This document shows, one piece after another, positions 48,417-60,330 of a stretch of DNA of 64,000 nucleotides (its first letter is position 1; each line of letters starts with the position of its first letter). Source of the DNA: Tanypteryx hageni (taxonomy: Eukaryota > Arthropoda > Insecta > Odonata > Petaluridae); assembly GCA_028673005.1 (NCBI GenBank), contig CM054115.1:190157370-190221369 (forward strand). The letters are read 5' to 3'. A model generated the notes under the pieces. That model was not told the origin of the DNA. It ran no database searches and worked only from the letters and a program-made list of their open reading frames with translations. The position numbers and the translations under genes were made by a program.

Positions 48417-48699
48417 GTAGTCAGGTAATTGAGGAGGAGAGAAGGCGTGTGGAAGAGTTGAAGAGGCGTGCTCAAGACGAGGTTAGAGCCAAGTGGGAAG
48501 AGGAGAGGTTGCGACATGCTGTGCAGCCTGCGCCAATACCCCCTGCTGCCGCCTCTGCTGAGGAGACCTTGGCCAACGGAAATATTGCTCAAGTTGAAGG
48601 TACTGCTAGAGAGAAGAGGGTTATGAACTGCCGAAGTCTTAATAGTGTTGGAAGTGAAGAAGATTCAAGCATTGCTGGAAGTGATGTGCCCACAGAAAG
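48417..48699 (+). CDS. Phldb: LL5/PHLDB-family gene, exon 9 (codons 708-802)
   Basis: The acceptor is TCTTAATAG and the donor AAAG|GTTAGT. Phase 1 in, phase 2 out. It reads SQVIEEERRRVEELKRRAQD then EVRAKWEEERLR, which matches the (E)ERRRVEELKRR-QDE-RAQWEE coiled coil near the C-terminal third of LL5/PHLDB proteins. An Ala/Pro-rich and then Ser-rich linker follows (SLNSVGSEEDSSIAGSDVPT). Together with exon 6 this gives the family assignment. Confidence 0.87.
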
Positions 48700-50073
48700 G
48701 TTAGTCATATTCATCTAATCCATCTTTGTATTTGTGCTGTATAGGTTTTTTTAGGCTCCTAAAAGAAATGTTTTATGTTTCCTGTTTAATTAACATGTAA
48801 AGTTAAATTTTTCAAATTTTTAATAGTAAGTTTTAAGGAAGGTTTATTGATTATTTAATTAGTTGCAAGATCAAACTAGCAAGATAATTTTTAATAGTCC
48901 ATTCTAAAATGATACTAAAATTAAATAAATATTACTTTTATAGTATAGTATAGTATTTTTTTATGTTATGCACACTTTGCCTTGATTGTGCACCTACAAT
49001 CCCTAAAGGAGTGGACATATTTTAAATAGAGATTTGCTTTCATTATCAGTACCTTCTTATCTGGTTGCTATTGGAGACTCAATCTTCATGTTACAAAAGT
49101 CTTCTATCAGCTGAATCAGTTTTATTATGACGTTCTGTGAAATGCTGTGGTATTTTATAAGAAACTAAGAAACTATGCCGAGTTTGTTTTGTTTCAAGTA
49201 AGTTTTTTCATTTATACTTTATAACATTACTCTTGAATGCTGTTGTGGTAAAAATGTCATGCAATGCAATATTGTCAAGACTTATAAACTTGTAATGTCA
49301 TTATTAATTGTTTTTAATTTTTCTTCTTTGACTGTGGTTATAGAAAAATCCTTTTTTTTTCAAAAATCATTTTATTACTCAATTGACAGGGATCCAGATG
49401 TACATATAGTTTTTCCTTATCTTATATTTGTATATTAAAAATGAAATATATCAATGACTTTCCATGGTAACATGGCTGTATATCATTATGTTTTATTGTA
49501 TAATCAGTATGATTATAATCCCATATCATTGATTACCTTTGTGCTTTAGTTTCAAATATATTTTGATCAGAAACATTTTTCTTTATTAACTGGTCTATGA
49601 ATTTCTAAGACAAAATAAGAAAGTGAAAAGGTCTTGGTGAACATAGAAGCAAGAGTTTTTGAGTGGTTGATAAATATGATTCGTAGCATTTGTTGTTCTT
49701 GTGAAAACTAGATTATGGTTCTGAATTTAAGGATTTAGGGAATCCCTTTTTATGCAGAGAGAAAGAAATGGTTGGAAGAAGAGCTTTCACATGCTCATAC
49801 TGAAGTATGATTGGGAAACAAATTCTTTGTTTTTATGCCAAAATATTACTCTTATTAGGTGATAATGATAGGCTTCTGTACAGTCTTACACATTAAAATT
49901 ATTGTTCATTAATGTAAAAAATAAATTGTTTAGTTTTATATGTTTATCAATTAAATAATGTAATTATTTTAAAGAATAGAATTCTGCTTCATTTGATGCG
50001 AAAGTGCTCATTTTGGGTCAATATCACCCATAATATATTTGGGTGGGTATTAACTGTGTTGTTTTTTGGACAG
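48700..50073. other. Intron 9, one exon-like segment
   Basis: Mostly AT-rich. The segment 49758-49804, between ATGCAG and GTATGA, would read RKKWLEEELSHAHTE in one frame. Its phase does not fit between exons 9 and 10 but does fit after exon 8. It is not annotated as an exon. Confidence 0.4.
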
Positions 50074-50218
50074 TGCCAGCAGTGAAGATGGTCCATCTTG
50101 TAGCAAAGGTAGGGTCAACCATGTGCCTGTTGCTGCAGCCAAAGAAAAGGTGGAAAATAAAACAGGAGACAGAGAAATGCATTCAAACCAGGGTCAGAAG
50201 AATAGCAGCAGCCCAATG
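50074..50218 (+). CDS. Phldb: LL5/PHLDB-family gene, exon 10 (codons 802-850)
   Basis: The acceptor is TTTTTTGGACAG and the donor ATG|GTAAAT. Phase 2 in (AG+T gives Ser), phase 0 out. It reads SASSEDGPSCSKGRVNHVPV then AAAKEKVENKTGDREMHSNQ, polar and probably disordered. It is the last exon recognised. The gene should continue to a PH domain, not seen before 64000, so the following intron may exceed 13.7 kb, or small exons are missed. Confidence 0.72.
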
Positions 50219-51006
50219 GTAAATATTTATTTTTCTTACCATGGCTGTATTGAGCTTGTCAAATGCTCTTGCCTGTTGTCTTTTATTTGATTTTGATAGG
50301 CATATTTCGCAAAGTTTCTGTCTATCAAACTGTTACCCCCATCCTCACGGCCACCCTTAAATGCTGCTCTACTTCCATCAGGTGCCTCAATTCAATTTTT
50401 AGCATGCATTAAAAAAATGCACTTATATCATTTCACTTTGGTGTATGTCTGTGCACTTGCTTAGATTGAAATTGTGATGAAACTGTAAATGATATAGAGC
50501 AGAAACTTGGTGTCTAGATTTCTGTGATTTGTTTTTCTTTAGATTTGACTTTTGAAAAATATACAGTTGGATAGGATCCCATTAATTTTGTTTAATATCT
50601 TCAAAGGTATAAGAGGTGGAAAGCTGAAATTTTGAGCATAGATTTCCACATTGATGCCACTTAAAAACAAGGCTCTAGTGAATGAATATGTGGTGGCATG
50701 AGCACATAAAAAATTAAGATAAGCTAAATTTACTAATGTAACAGGTGATCAAATTCCAAATTCTTCTCAGCTTGTCAGGTTAATGGGAGAAATCTTCATA
50801 ACGAAACAAAACACAAAATATTGCTGAAATTAATAATAGAAGAAATAACATGCTAATTTTACCCTCGTTCATGGATAACACTAATTTTTGAATTGTTGGT
50901 AGAATTTGCTTTTGAAATGTTATATAATAGGGGAGTTTTAAAAAATCGAGCAAAATTAACCTATTAATACCTAAAGAACTATACAATGTCAGGAGGATAT
51001 GATGTT
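50219..51006. other. Intron sequence, no feature seen
   Basis: AT-rich intron with no recognised exon or repeat. Confidence 0.4.
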
Positions 51007-51870
51007 TGATGGCGCTTTTGGGTGAAGCTGCATAGAGAGCATATTTTAAAACTAGCGTAATTGTCTGTCAAATATGATCAGTATGCGTGGATTAAGTATT
51101 AAATTTAAGGCACTTCCCATTCTTCCTCCTTATCTCTCTTCCTCTCTCCCATCCTCTTTGCTTCCATCCTCCCACCCTCTTCCTCCTCTGGAAAAATAGA
51201 CGTAGATTATGTAATTTTGCGAAAAATCCTGCAATAATTTAAGGCAATCTATGCACTCGTACATATTACACTTATGCAGGTTGAGACAACAATTGATTTT
51301 CGAAGTTTAACATTAACATGGTTGGCAAGGCAACATCCCGTTTAAAAGCCAATATTTTCCCAAAAATGTGATTTAAATGTTTAATAGGAGAGATATCGAA
51401 TGGTAGGCGGAAAAAGATTAATAGAATAAGAAACTTCATTAATTTTCCTAAATTGTAGTTTAAATTCTAAGATCGTGCATCAATTTTTTCTAATTTTAAA
51501 TTCCAAAAAAATAAAAGCCTGCGCTTTAAAAAGTTGCTTTTTACATGTTATCTTACGGAAATGGAAATTGCACCCCCTGGAGTTGAACCTGGGTCTTTTT
51601 TCGTATTTTATTTTGGTCATTTAATTTTTATCTTAATCTTAATCAAACATTCCTGCGAAATTTCAACATTCCACCTAATCGGGAAGTTTGTTAAAATGTG
51701 TTAAAATGTGCCATTGATGTCAGCGTCTCACACAGAAAGAACTGAAAACTATATGTAAGAAACTCAACATTTCAACTGCGAGCTTCTTCGGGAGTAAAGC
51801 TCACTGCAATGCGGGGGAAACATTGAGTTTTTTAATATATGCTCTCTATGCAACTTCACTTAAAAGTGCT
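51007..51870. mobile_element. Element with ~43-bp terminal inverted repeats
   Basis: The left arm GGGTGAAGCTGCATAGAGAG then CATATTTTAAAACT recurs inverted at the right end (CTCTCTATGCAACTTCAC preceded by AGTTTTTTAATATATG), about 84% identical. It is about 860 bp and non-coding. The TSD could not be defined, so superfamily is unknown. Confidence 0.7.
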
Positions 51871-52171
51871 TTCAATTGTCACTGATTGCTGCAAAATCAT
51901 ATAATCAAAGACCAGGACATGATTTGTGTGTTTCTGACTACTAAGAGAGTAGTTTTATGACTTGGAAGTAGTTCCAGGTATCTTGATTAGGTGCCAGAAA
52001 AATACACGCTCAATACTAAGTAACTGAATAGTTGTCAGAGACTTAGAAGATACAAAAAAATTCATATTTTCCAGCAAAAATATTTCCACTGCCTGAGGAG
52101 TTAATGTAATTACTTTCACTACAGATTTAAAAAACTTCTTAAATGTCGCATAAAATAAACAAAACAAGATA

Positions 52172-52262
52172 GTATTTTTTATCAGAAATCATTTGCTTAT
52201 TTCTGCTGATAAATGTGAACACGACCAGTTTCGGTGAATAATAACCATCATCAGGTTTATTT
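52172..52262 (-). ncRNA. Hammerhead-ribozyme-like motif
   Basis: The minus strand reads CTGATGA-TGGT-TATTATTC-ACC-GAAAC-TGGTCGTG. This is a CUGANGA core, a short stem II (GGT/ACC) and the GAAA box in correct order and spacing. It is followed by a hairpin (TTATCAG...CTGATAA). Minimal hammerheads of this kind occur in Penelope-like element repeats. The cleavage-site strand (UH) is not clearly paired, so activity is uncertain. Confidence 0.4.
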
Positions 52263-52639
52263 TATTCGATTAAGGAATTCCACAAAATCTTGGCCTCGTC
52301 CATTAACTTTCTTAAATTTCTGCTAATCCAAAAGTAACGGCTATGATTCTTACACCATTTATTACTTTTCATTTTGATATGGATTTTTGGGTGAATATTA
52401 ATGAGTAGACCTTGAGGCTAGAATAACTGATTATATTTAATAAAAAATATGCTATTATGCAGAGAATCAACTGTCTGCAACAGGCAAAGGTAAGGTATGA
52501 TAATAGCATGGTACATATTAAAAGTTGTGGAAACTACAAAGTTATCCTTTCATTATTCATTCTACTTTTTGCGAGTGAATGATATTTTCCGAATATCTGT
52601 AAAATCTCGTTTTTGAATAGCATTCCACGTCGAACTATG

Positions 52640-53225
52640 CGATACTTAGTGAGTGAAAGGGTTGATATATAAGCGCCTTTCGTTGGTGCGGAAGAAATTC
52701 GAATTTCTCGCTCAATTCTCTCTCTCTCTCTGCGGACCAGAGGCAGCAAAAAGTGACCGTCAACGAGCATCGACGGAAGCGATGGCGAGTCCACGGGCGC
52801 GAAAGCCAAGTGGGTCGCGGTCGCACACCGTCATAAGTCACCATCGTCACTAAAACGTCGCTTACCCTAGGGTAGGGACGTCAACCTGCGGGGGCAATCC
52901 ATAATGAAGAGCGCAGTTCGAGGAGGCAGAAGCAGCCGAGAACCCTCGATTAATAATTCTCCGCGTGATATCGCATAACTCGCCTATCGAACGCGAATTT
53001 TTGATCGATCGATAAACCATGGAAGCGGAGCGCGGTCCATCGAGTCTCGGTTCCAGGAAAGAGGGTGGGGGAACTGATGGGAAAGGGGAGAGGGGGAAGG
53101 AGAAAGAGGGCGGCGAAGCCGGAAGGGGACACCCGAACCATCCTTTTGCAGCGCTATTATTAGCGCATTCTCCTGGCTCTCATTGAGCAAAGTCACCGGG
53201 ACAGGTGTCCAAAGCCCTAACACCG
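52640..53225. other. CpG-richer block with a TATA-like motif
   Basis: CpG dinucleotides are visibly more frequent than in the introns to the left (GACGGAAGCGATGGCGAGTC; GCGCGAAAGC; GGGTCGCGGTCGC). TATATAAGCGCC lies at about 52666. Open frames here (for example 52653-52853) resemble nothing known. It could be an alternative promoter or simply a compositionally different segment. Confidence 0.3.
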
Positions 53226-54045
53226 TTCATTCATTATCCTTATCCCGCTCCATATCCACCCAATCTTCCTCTCCTCCCCCCTCCCACCCTCTCCCCCCCC
53301 CTACGCCCCCCCGTCCACAGCGCCCACTATCCTCTTCTCCAGCTGTTTTTTTCGCCAAAACGACGTGGTCTTAATTTCTTCCAAAATAAATTTCATTCTC
53401 TCCGCCTCTCTACCTCGACCATCAACCACCCATTCCCTTCGCCACCTCCCGTTTCCCTCCTTTCCTTTTCTCCCCTCTACATCCGTTTCTCACCTCTTTT
53501 TCTCCTGTCTCATCCACCTTTCTCTCCATGTTTCTCTCTCTTTCCCCTCCTCTCTTATGTCCCCACTATCCCGTTCTCCTTTCCTTCACATCTCCATTCC
53601 TCCCCATCTCTTCCTCACTATCCTCACTCTCTCCTCACTCTCCTCCTCACTCTCCTCCCTCCTAACTCTCTCCCCTCCTAACTCTCTCCCCTCCTAACTC
53701 TCTCCCCTCCTAACTCTCTCCCCTCCTCACTCTCTCCCCTCCTCACTCTCTCCCCTCCAAACCCTTTCCACCACTCTCCCTTCTTCCTCCACCCTTGCCG
53801 TTTTATTCCCTTTTCTCTTCCCCTTCCTCTCATTCTCCTCAATGGAGTCTTCCTTCTATTTTTCACAGCGATGGCAGGCCCGACGGCCAAATAACTTAAT
53901 TTGCGCCACCCCTTTCCCATCACATCCTCCCACGCCTCCCCTCTCTCCTCCTTTATCTCCCCTCTCTCCTCCTTTATCTCCCCTCTCCTCCTTTATCTCC
54001 CTTCCCTCCTCCTTTATCTCCCCTCGTGGGCGAAGTCATGTACAG
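53225..54045 (+). repeat. Pyrimidine-rich low-complexity region
   Basis: Long C/T tracts. It includes a 16-bp tandem repeat (CTCCTAACTCTCTCCC, 53655-53760) and a CTCCTTTATCTCCCCT repeat at 53935-54030. Long open frames on both strands are composition artefacts. Confidence 0.95.
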
Positions 54046-54060
54046 GCACATTCTCCTTAA

Positions 54061-54635
54061 GCCGGAAAATAAATATTCACATCAATCCCAATACATAAGA
54101 GGGCACGGCATCGATGGAAGCCTTGGGGGTCACCAGCATGACTATTTCTTTTGCGTCTGTAAGTACATTTGAGGATTAGCGATTTGTTAAAATTTATATT
54201 TTACTATTTATTTCCTTGTACTCGCGGTTTTCCTGATAACCAGGACGGTTTGCTACCTAACTGTTACATCCATTTAGGAGCACAAACTGCGGTAACTAAT
54301 GGTGAAACGCACGAAAAAATCCGCGAAAATTGGTAGGCAGAATCAGAGGATCATCAAATTCTAACTCTAGAAAGATGTGTTTGTTAGGTGCGAAGGATGA
54401 GTAGTAGTACTATTTTAGTAAAGTACTAATTAAATAAGTGCGTTCTTAACTAATAAACTATACCTGTTCTATTATGATGCCCTCTTCGTTGAATGTATAT
54501 CCTTTGTCATGCGTACTCAAAATGCCATAAGAGATTGACTCTCATGGCATGCCGCGCTGCATGACGCATTCAATCTAAATTTTATTTAATTTGAAAATAA
54601 GATGCGACACAAAGCGTCTGAGAATGGCATGCGGC
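54061..54635. other. No feature seen
   Basis: Unique-looking sequence without a recognisable exon. A CATGGCATGCCGCGCTGCATG region near 54540-54565 is locally palindromic. Confidence 0.4.
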
Positions 54636-54872
54636 CAGAGCCGTAGCTAGATGATTCGGCGCCTGTGGTAGTGTTTAATTAGGCGGCATAAAATAAGGTT
54701 TTGAGGAATATTATTTTTCCTCCGTTGTGATTAAGAAGCGGTCCCTTCTAGTCGCAAAAGTTGTACAATTTGAGCATTAATTAAATATTTTTTGGATAAA
54801 AAGATTTTTTTCGCATGGTGGCGGATGCCGTGGCGCGCCTTTTGCGAGCGGCGCCTATAGCCACACCCCCTG
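54636..54872. mobile_element. Short hAT-type MITE
   Basis: The left end is CAGAGCCGTAGCTAGATG and the right end inverted is CAGGGGGTGTGGCTATAGG, both followed by GGCGCC. The flanking 8-mers CATGCGGC and TGTGCGGC agree at 6 of 8. It is 237 bp and non-coding. Confidence 0.65.
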
Positions 54873-55273
54873 TGTGCGGCGTCATCAGATTAAGCATCCT
54901 CGACTGAATTATTTTCTCAAAGAGACTTTTTGGGGAGTATTTGACTCGTAAGACTTCCATTGCGAAGGTCGACGGGTCGAATTATATCGTGGCCACATGC
55001 GTTTGTTAGGCAGAAGAGATTTCCGTTTTTAAGGTCACAATCAGCCGCTACAGTGAGCATAACAGGGATGCACGAGACCACTGGAAGATTCGAATTCGCT
55101 TCACCTTCCCCCATCCAAGGTCGTCGGTGTGTGGCGTGCTTTTCCAGTGAAGCGAAGAGAGCGTTTACCCGAGTTGTTTCCAGAATAAATGTTGGCAACT
55201 TCTTCAGCCATTGCCGTCTTGGCTCTCTCACTTCCATCATTAGTTTTCTTACTTATTAGTCACTAGTTTATTA
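54873..55273. other. No feature seen
   Basis: Open frames on both strands at 54917-55259 show no known motif. Confidence 0.4.
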
Positions 55274-56354
55274 CACTACTCCCCCGTTATCCGCGATCTG
55301 AGTATCCGCGAGTTGGTTTTATCTCCCATTACCCGGTATTCGCGAGCAAGGTCTCGCATATCCGCGAATCTCTCCAACACGTTATTTTACGTAACCTCTT
55401 TAAGGACCGAGTTTTTTATAAACATTTTGTTTAGTAGCGATTAATAAGTAAAATTGATCGTTTAAGATTATTTATTGTACACAAAAGAAATGATAAAATA
55501 AAAATTTTAAAAATAATTTTGACTTTTCCAATTAAAATCATTATTATTAAGTTTAGTTTTCCATTTTCTTTTGATTGGCCGTTCGCTTTCACTATCGTTA
55601 TTTCATACATTAGATGAAAATTACTACAGAATTCTTCCAAATCTTCGAAATCATATTCACTTCGGCTGTAAGAACTTAATTTTTATACATAAATTCATGA
55701 ATTTCATAATCTTGCCATGTCCGGCTTTTATTCAAATGTCCCATGCTATTTACTACATATGCCGTGACTTGGCAATAAATATGTATTAGGAAACCTTTTT
55801 ACTTTTGATAGCAGATAAGCGGTAATCGGTATATACTTATAGTATCTGAGTCATATTCTTTTACAGTATATAATATAGCATTTAATATTTTAGTTTTCCT
55901 TTTAGAACTACGAACGTAGGTAACAGTTCGTAGTTCTCAAAGGAAAGTTAAAAATAACGCAGATACGCAAGACTATTATTTCTTTTATCCCTAGTAAAAT
56001 ACGATGCTAGTAGTAATTTACTCAATGTAATGCGATTTCTTTCATAAAAATGGACAAATTCAATTATTCTTCTTTAATTACTGTATAAGGATCCCCAACC
56101 TTACTTGAGACAAACCGGAACGAATTTAACTGATGAAATATTCTTCAAATTCATATACGATATTAGGTGATATTATCTAGTACTATTACCAGTAAAAATA
56201 AGCCTAAATAGCGCATAAAATTTGTTGAAATTACTTCTTTTGTATGGTGACCCTATCCTAAAATATAATGTAAACATAAGGCCCAGTATCCGCGAAATCG
56301 GTATCCGCGACGTTTTTGCAGAACGCATCCCTCGCCGATATCGGGGGAGTAGTG
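55274..56354. mobile_element. Tigger/pogo-like MITE
   Basis: It starts CACTACTCCCCCGTTATC and ends with the inverse of CACTACTCCCCCGATATC, 17 of 18 matching, with TA on both sides (55272-55273, 56355-56356). Further in, both ends carry several TATCCGCGA copies. It is 1081 bp. Terminus, TATCCGCG repeats and TA target are typical of Tigger-type elements. No transposase remains. It contains a strong internal hairpin at 55888-55953. Confidence 0.85.
55888..55953. repeat. 28-bp-arm hairpin inside the Tigger-like MITE
   Basis: The arms 55888-55915 and 55926-55953 pair at 25 of 28 positions, including the perfect 12-mer AGAACTACGAAC/GTTCGTAGTTCT. The loop is 10 nt. Confidence 0.9.
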
Positions 56355-56356
56355 TA

Positions 56357-57490
56357 ATTTACGCCAAAGTTTTAAATGCTAAGACGAAGAACTAAAAGCT
56401 ATTTCCCTTGTACACTATTTTTAGGGGTGCATTATTTGTAAGAGACTATTTAGTTTATTATAAATTATGAACATAATTACTTAAAAACAAAATTTATATG
56501 TTTTCCTCCGTGAGTCATGGATTGACGAGTTTATCTCTTCTGCCGAGATATCTTAAGAAATGATAAAGCGCACGTCCGGAATCTATCTATAGAAGCTCTT
56601 ATTTAGTAGAAAAAAATTGTAATTTCTAATTTATAAGCTAAATATAAATTTATGTATAAAAGATTACCTTACTTTTATTGTAAAATGTTAACAGTTGCAA
56701 ACCAGCCATATTCACTTGGTAGTCAATTATGTTTATTATTTCATTTTATAAAGTATGTTTAGTCATTACAGAATTATTTTGAAAGTTGGATGAAATCTGC
56801 TACAAAGAAACTAAGACTCGAAATGTCCTTCCAGATTATTTATGATTTAAGATAATTTTTAGATAAAGAATGGACACTTCCAAAATATCCTTTTTTACCT
56901 TCCAAATGCGATGTCACCTCAAGAAATCGGAAACCCATCGAATAAAAATTAGTAAAATTGAGGAGCAGACCATCGGTTGGCGGTTCTTTCGGTTGTTATT
57001 TTCCGTAAATATGTTCCGTTGAGGGAAAGGGTTTCGGTCGACTTGTTCTCGCGGACATTCACGTGCTTATACAGTTTGTCATTAAATTTCCTCTCGCCCG
57101 CGAGAATTTTCGGCCTGTTCTCCGAGTAACATTTTTTATGCAGCGTTAGAATCGAATATAGTCGACGAGCAGAATTTTACTCTTATTTTTTCCAGAAAAG
57201 CGGCGCACAAAGCGACGGAAAATTTGAAAAATCGCCAGTGTCTGACTCCGAAGAGTTTCTTATTTTTTACTACGACTAAGAGTCGAGCGAAAGGAAAGAC
57301 CTCATCGAGCCCTATTAAAGACACCTGTTTCTCTCAATATTTGGAATGGCTCTTAATTTACGCGCTGTCCTTCGGCGATTTCTGCTGCCTTCTCCATTTC
57401 CCCGAAAACGTGGATACAACCTTTTAGTGGTGCGAAACGTTCTTTTTCCGTGGAACTCACACTCCCGGGCAGGAATTAGAATTCCGGATA
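56357..57490. other. No gene seen
   Basis: Left part AT-rich, right part (56940-57490) CpG-richer (GGTCGACTTGTTCTCGCGGA). No exon, TIR or domain was recognised. Confidence 0.4.
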
Positions 57491-57529
57491 CTTAAATCCA
57501 CCGGTGTTATCGTTGGCATTCTTGCCTAC

Positions 57530-57990
57530 TCCTCTCCCTCCCCTCTCTCTCCTCTCCCTCCCCTCTCTCTCCTCTCCCCCTCCCTCTCTCCACCTCCCCC
57601 TTCCCCCCTCCCTTCCCCTCCCCACACCCACCCCTCCCCTCTTCTCCCACCCTCCCTCCTTTTCCCATCTCCCTCCCCCCTCTCCCTCCCCCCTCTCCCT
57701 CCCCCCTCTCCCTCCCCCCTCTCCCTCCCCCCTCTCCCTCCCCCCTCTCCCTCCCCCCTCTCCCTCCCCCCTCTCCCTCCCCCCTCTCCCTCCCCCCTCT
57801 CCCTCCCCCCTCTCCCTCCCCCCTCTCCCTTCCCTCTCCCTTCCCTCTCCCTTCCCTCTCCCTTCCCTTTCCCTTCCCTCCCCCTCCCCCCTCCCGCCCT
57901 CCCCCCTCCCCCCTCCCGCCCTCCCCCCTCCCGCCCTCCCCCCTCCCCTCTCCGTCCCCTCTCCCTTCCACCTCCCCCCTCTTCCCCTTC
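57530..57990 (+). repeat. (CCCTCTCCCTCC)n polypyrimidine array
   Basis: Near-perfect CTCCCTCCCCC/CTCTCCCTCCC repeats, densest at 57668-57835, then CTCCCTTCC and CCTCCCGCC variants. All open frames across it (Gly/Arg/Glu or Pro/Leu/Ser-rich) are artefacts. Confidence 0.97.
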
Positions 57991-58159
57991 TCCTCCTACC
58001 CCCGTCCAAACGAACCGCACACTTCCTCCTAAACTGCGCCGCCCACTCATATTCCGAAAATGCGTCCGATTCCCATAATATCTCCCTTAATTTTAGATCT
58101 CGCCTTCGGATTTCATAAGAACGCGGCTTATTCGCGTTTTGGCCTCCAGTTTCATTCTT

Positions 58160-58285
58160 CCCATTCCTCTCTCACCCTCCCCATTCCTATCTCACCCTCC
58201 CCATTCCTATCTCACCCTCCCCATTCCAACTTCCCCATTCCACCCTCCCACATCCACCCTCCCCATTCCACTCTCGCATTCCACC
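58160..58285 (+). repeat. 20-bp tandem repeat
   Basis: About three copies of CTCACCCTCCCCATTCCTAT, then decayed CCCCATTCCA units. Confidence 0.85.
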
Positions 58286-58375
58286 CGGCCGTATACATTT
58301 TCGCCGCGGCAAAGTAGTTGGTGCGCCGCGGTACATTTGGACGGGCGTAACTACTATGCTTCCAGGCCCGCCACC

Positions 58376-58400
58376 GTGGGGGGGGGGGGGCGGGGGGGAG
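58376..58400 (+). repeat. Poly-G run
   Basis: About 13 G, one C, then 7 G. Such runs are error-prone in sequencing. Confidence 0.95.
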
Positions 58401-58939
58401 GCGAAGAATCTGGAAGCCCGCGACGCCGGCCTCAGCATTTTTTATAAATCATTAATAAAATTCTTATTTTTCCACCCACTGCAAACAGAGCCTAGCAGGC
58501 AGCTTGGTCTTAGAAGTTAAACATTATTCCTCGAGATTCATCTGGATCCGCCAGACCTATATGGAAGATACAAGCCTTCTTGGCTGTATTCATTAGGCAT
58601 GACGATTATATAGGGAAGAAGGCTGAGTTAAATACCGTAGATGTGAATACGTATGCCTGAATCTAGTTGGAGTGTAACGCTTGAAGTGTGAACGCGTTAT
58701 TCCATGAAGCCTTCCAGAAAACCGATTATTTTTCGGTGTCTTTGAGGAAAGAATCATTAAAGTAATTTGATGACTATAAATTACAATTTAGTCTTTATCT
58801 TATTGTATTATAAAGTATTTATTCATGTATAAATATATTATATATTGCTAGATATGCAGAGGCTATATCAACATTTGGAAATACATATTGCAGTGAATTT
58901 TTATACATAACTTTCTGCAGTAAATATAAAAATGATTTA

Positions 58940-60330
58940 CGGCAGAATTTCTGCCAGAATAGAAGAAGAAAGTACTTCTCTAAAGTGTACATACTCATCT
59001 GGAAAAGTATCAGCTAAATTGTCGCAATATTGCTCCGCTGTTTCTAAGGCTCGTTTTAATTCCATTGTTTCAAGCAATTGAAGCCTCAACGAAAAACCAA
59101 ATTTATTGTCCAAATCCGTTCCAACTCGACCAAAATAACAATTAAAACATTCTTACGAAAAATGTCTATCTTCGTCGACTGAGGTGGTTTCGGAAGAAGA
59201 GGGTTCAGCCACTTCATCAAAAAACTTTCCGTTTTCGCTTTCTTTTGTCCCCAAATGAATAATGGTTAACCCCAGTCATGGCTATAGCTTTATTCTCATA
59301 TTCGGAATAATTATTCCGAGCCTATTTCACGTAACTTGCGAGCGATTCAAATAAAGCTGCGACAACTCCTATGTCAATAACCGCACTTGGCAACTTTTTG
59401 CTCACTGCCGAAAATCTTTGTATCATGTCAAGCCAAAATATCAATAAAATGCAACTTGCCATCTTCGAGTCGTTGCAGAAAAAAGTTATAAATTTCTTGA
59501 ATAAGGCCAAAAAATGACACTGCTTCAGGGCAACATTCTGCAGCATTAGCCCTTACCAGGTTTAAGGAATGCGCCGAGCAAGGTACACAGATCGCGTTTT
59601 GATTGTCTTGTTTAATTCTTGCTTGAAGATCATTATACAAGTCACACATATTGGATGCGTTGTCGTAGCTCTACCCACGACAATCTTCTTATTGAATGCA
59701 CTTCCGAAAAATTCAGTACAGCTTTCTCTAAATCTTCTGACTTATGACCTGAGTTAGGTATAAATCCTGAGAATTGTTCTACTGGATTTCTGTTTAGAAG
59801 AACATAGCGAATAATAAAGGTCAGATAGTCAACATGGGCAATATCTGGTGTGGAGGCTACACTTATGGAGTAATATTTAGCTTCTTTTATCTCACAAATT
59901 ATTTCATTCAGAACCTTTTTGCCCATCAGTAATACAAATTATTTGCAGTTATTATGGATATGTATGGCATTTTCCCCTTACCGATGGAGCCACATCTAGC
60001 TATATGCTGGCTCATGTGAGGGTCAAATTCAGCAATTAGCTCGAGGGAACCTAGATAATTTCCATTCTGAAGAGATCCGAAAGAGTGCTCGTGTCCCCGA
60101 AAAGGTAGACCTCTAGAAGCGAGAAATTTAACAGTGGCAACGACTCTTTTTAAAACATCGCGCAGCCTCTTTTAAATTTGAGAACACACTTTTATCAATG
60201 CGTCCTTCGGCTTTCCCACGAGCGACAAAAACAACGGAAGCTCACAAATGTTCTTTCGAATTCTCGTGTGATTTAAGTCAAGGACATTTAAAGTAAAATA
60301 CCAAATAATTTTTGTTTGGTTTGTTTCTTT
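58940..60330 (-). pseudogene. ZMYM1-like hAT transposase remnant
   Basis: On the minus strand, in several frames: KFLASRGLPFRGHEHSFGSL then NGNYLGSLELIAEFDPHMSQ (about 60120-59990), KEAKYYSISVASTPDIAHVD then YLTFIIRYVL (about 59885-59800, first Asp region), FSGFIPNSGHKSEDLEKAVL, and LQARIKQDNQNAICVPCSAH then SLNLVRANAAECCPEAVSFF (59649-59500). A decayed C-terminal part runs to about 58940. The motif order is that of ZMYM1-type hAT-derived proteins. Many frameshifts are present. Element termini were not identified. Confidence 0.8.

Noticed and set aside
51540..51605. Minus-strand B-box-like GGTTCAACTCC as a tRNA gene
   Set aside because: No A box or cloverleaf arms upstream.
57476..58118. Long Pro/Leu-rich and Gly/Glu/Arg-rich frames on both strands
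   Set aside because: They come entirely from a CCCTCTCCCTCC array lacking stop codons, with no domain or splice context.
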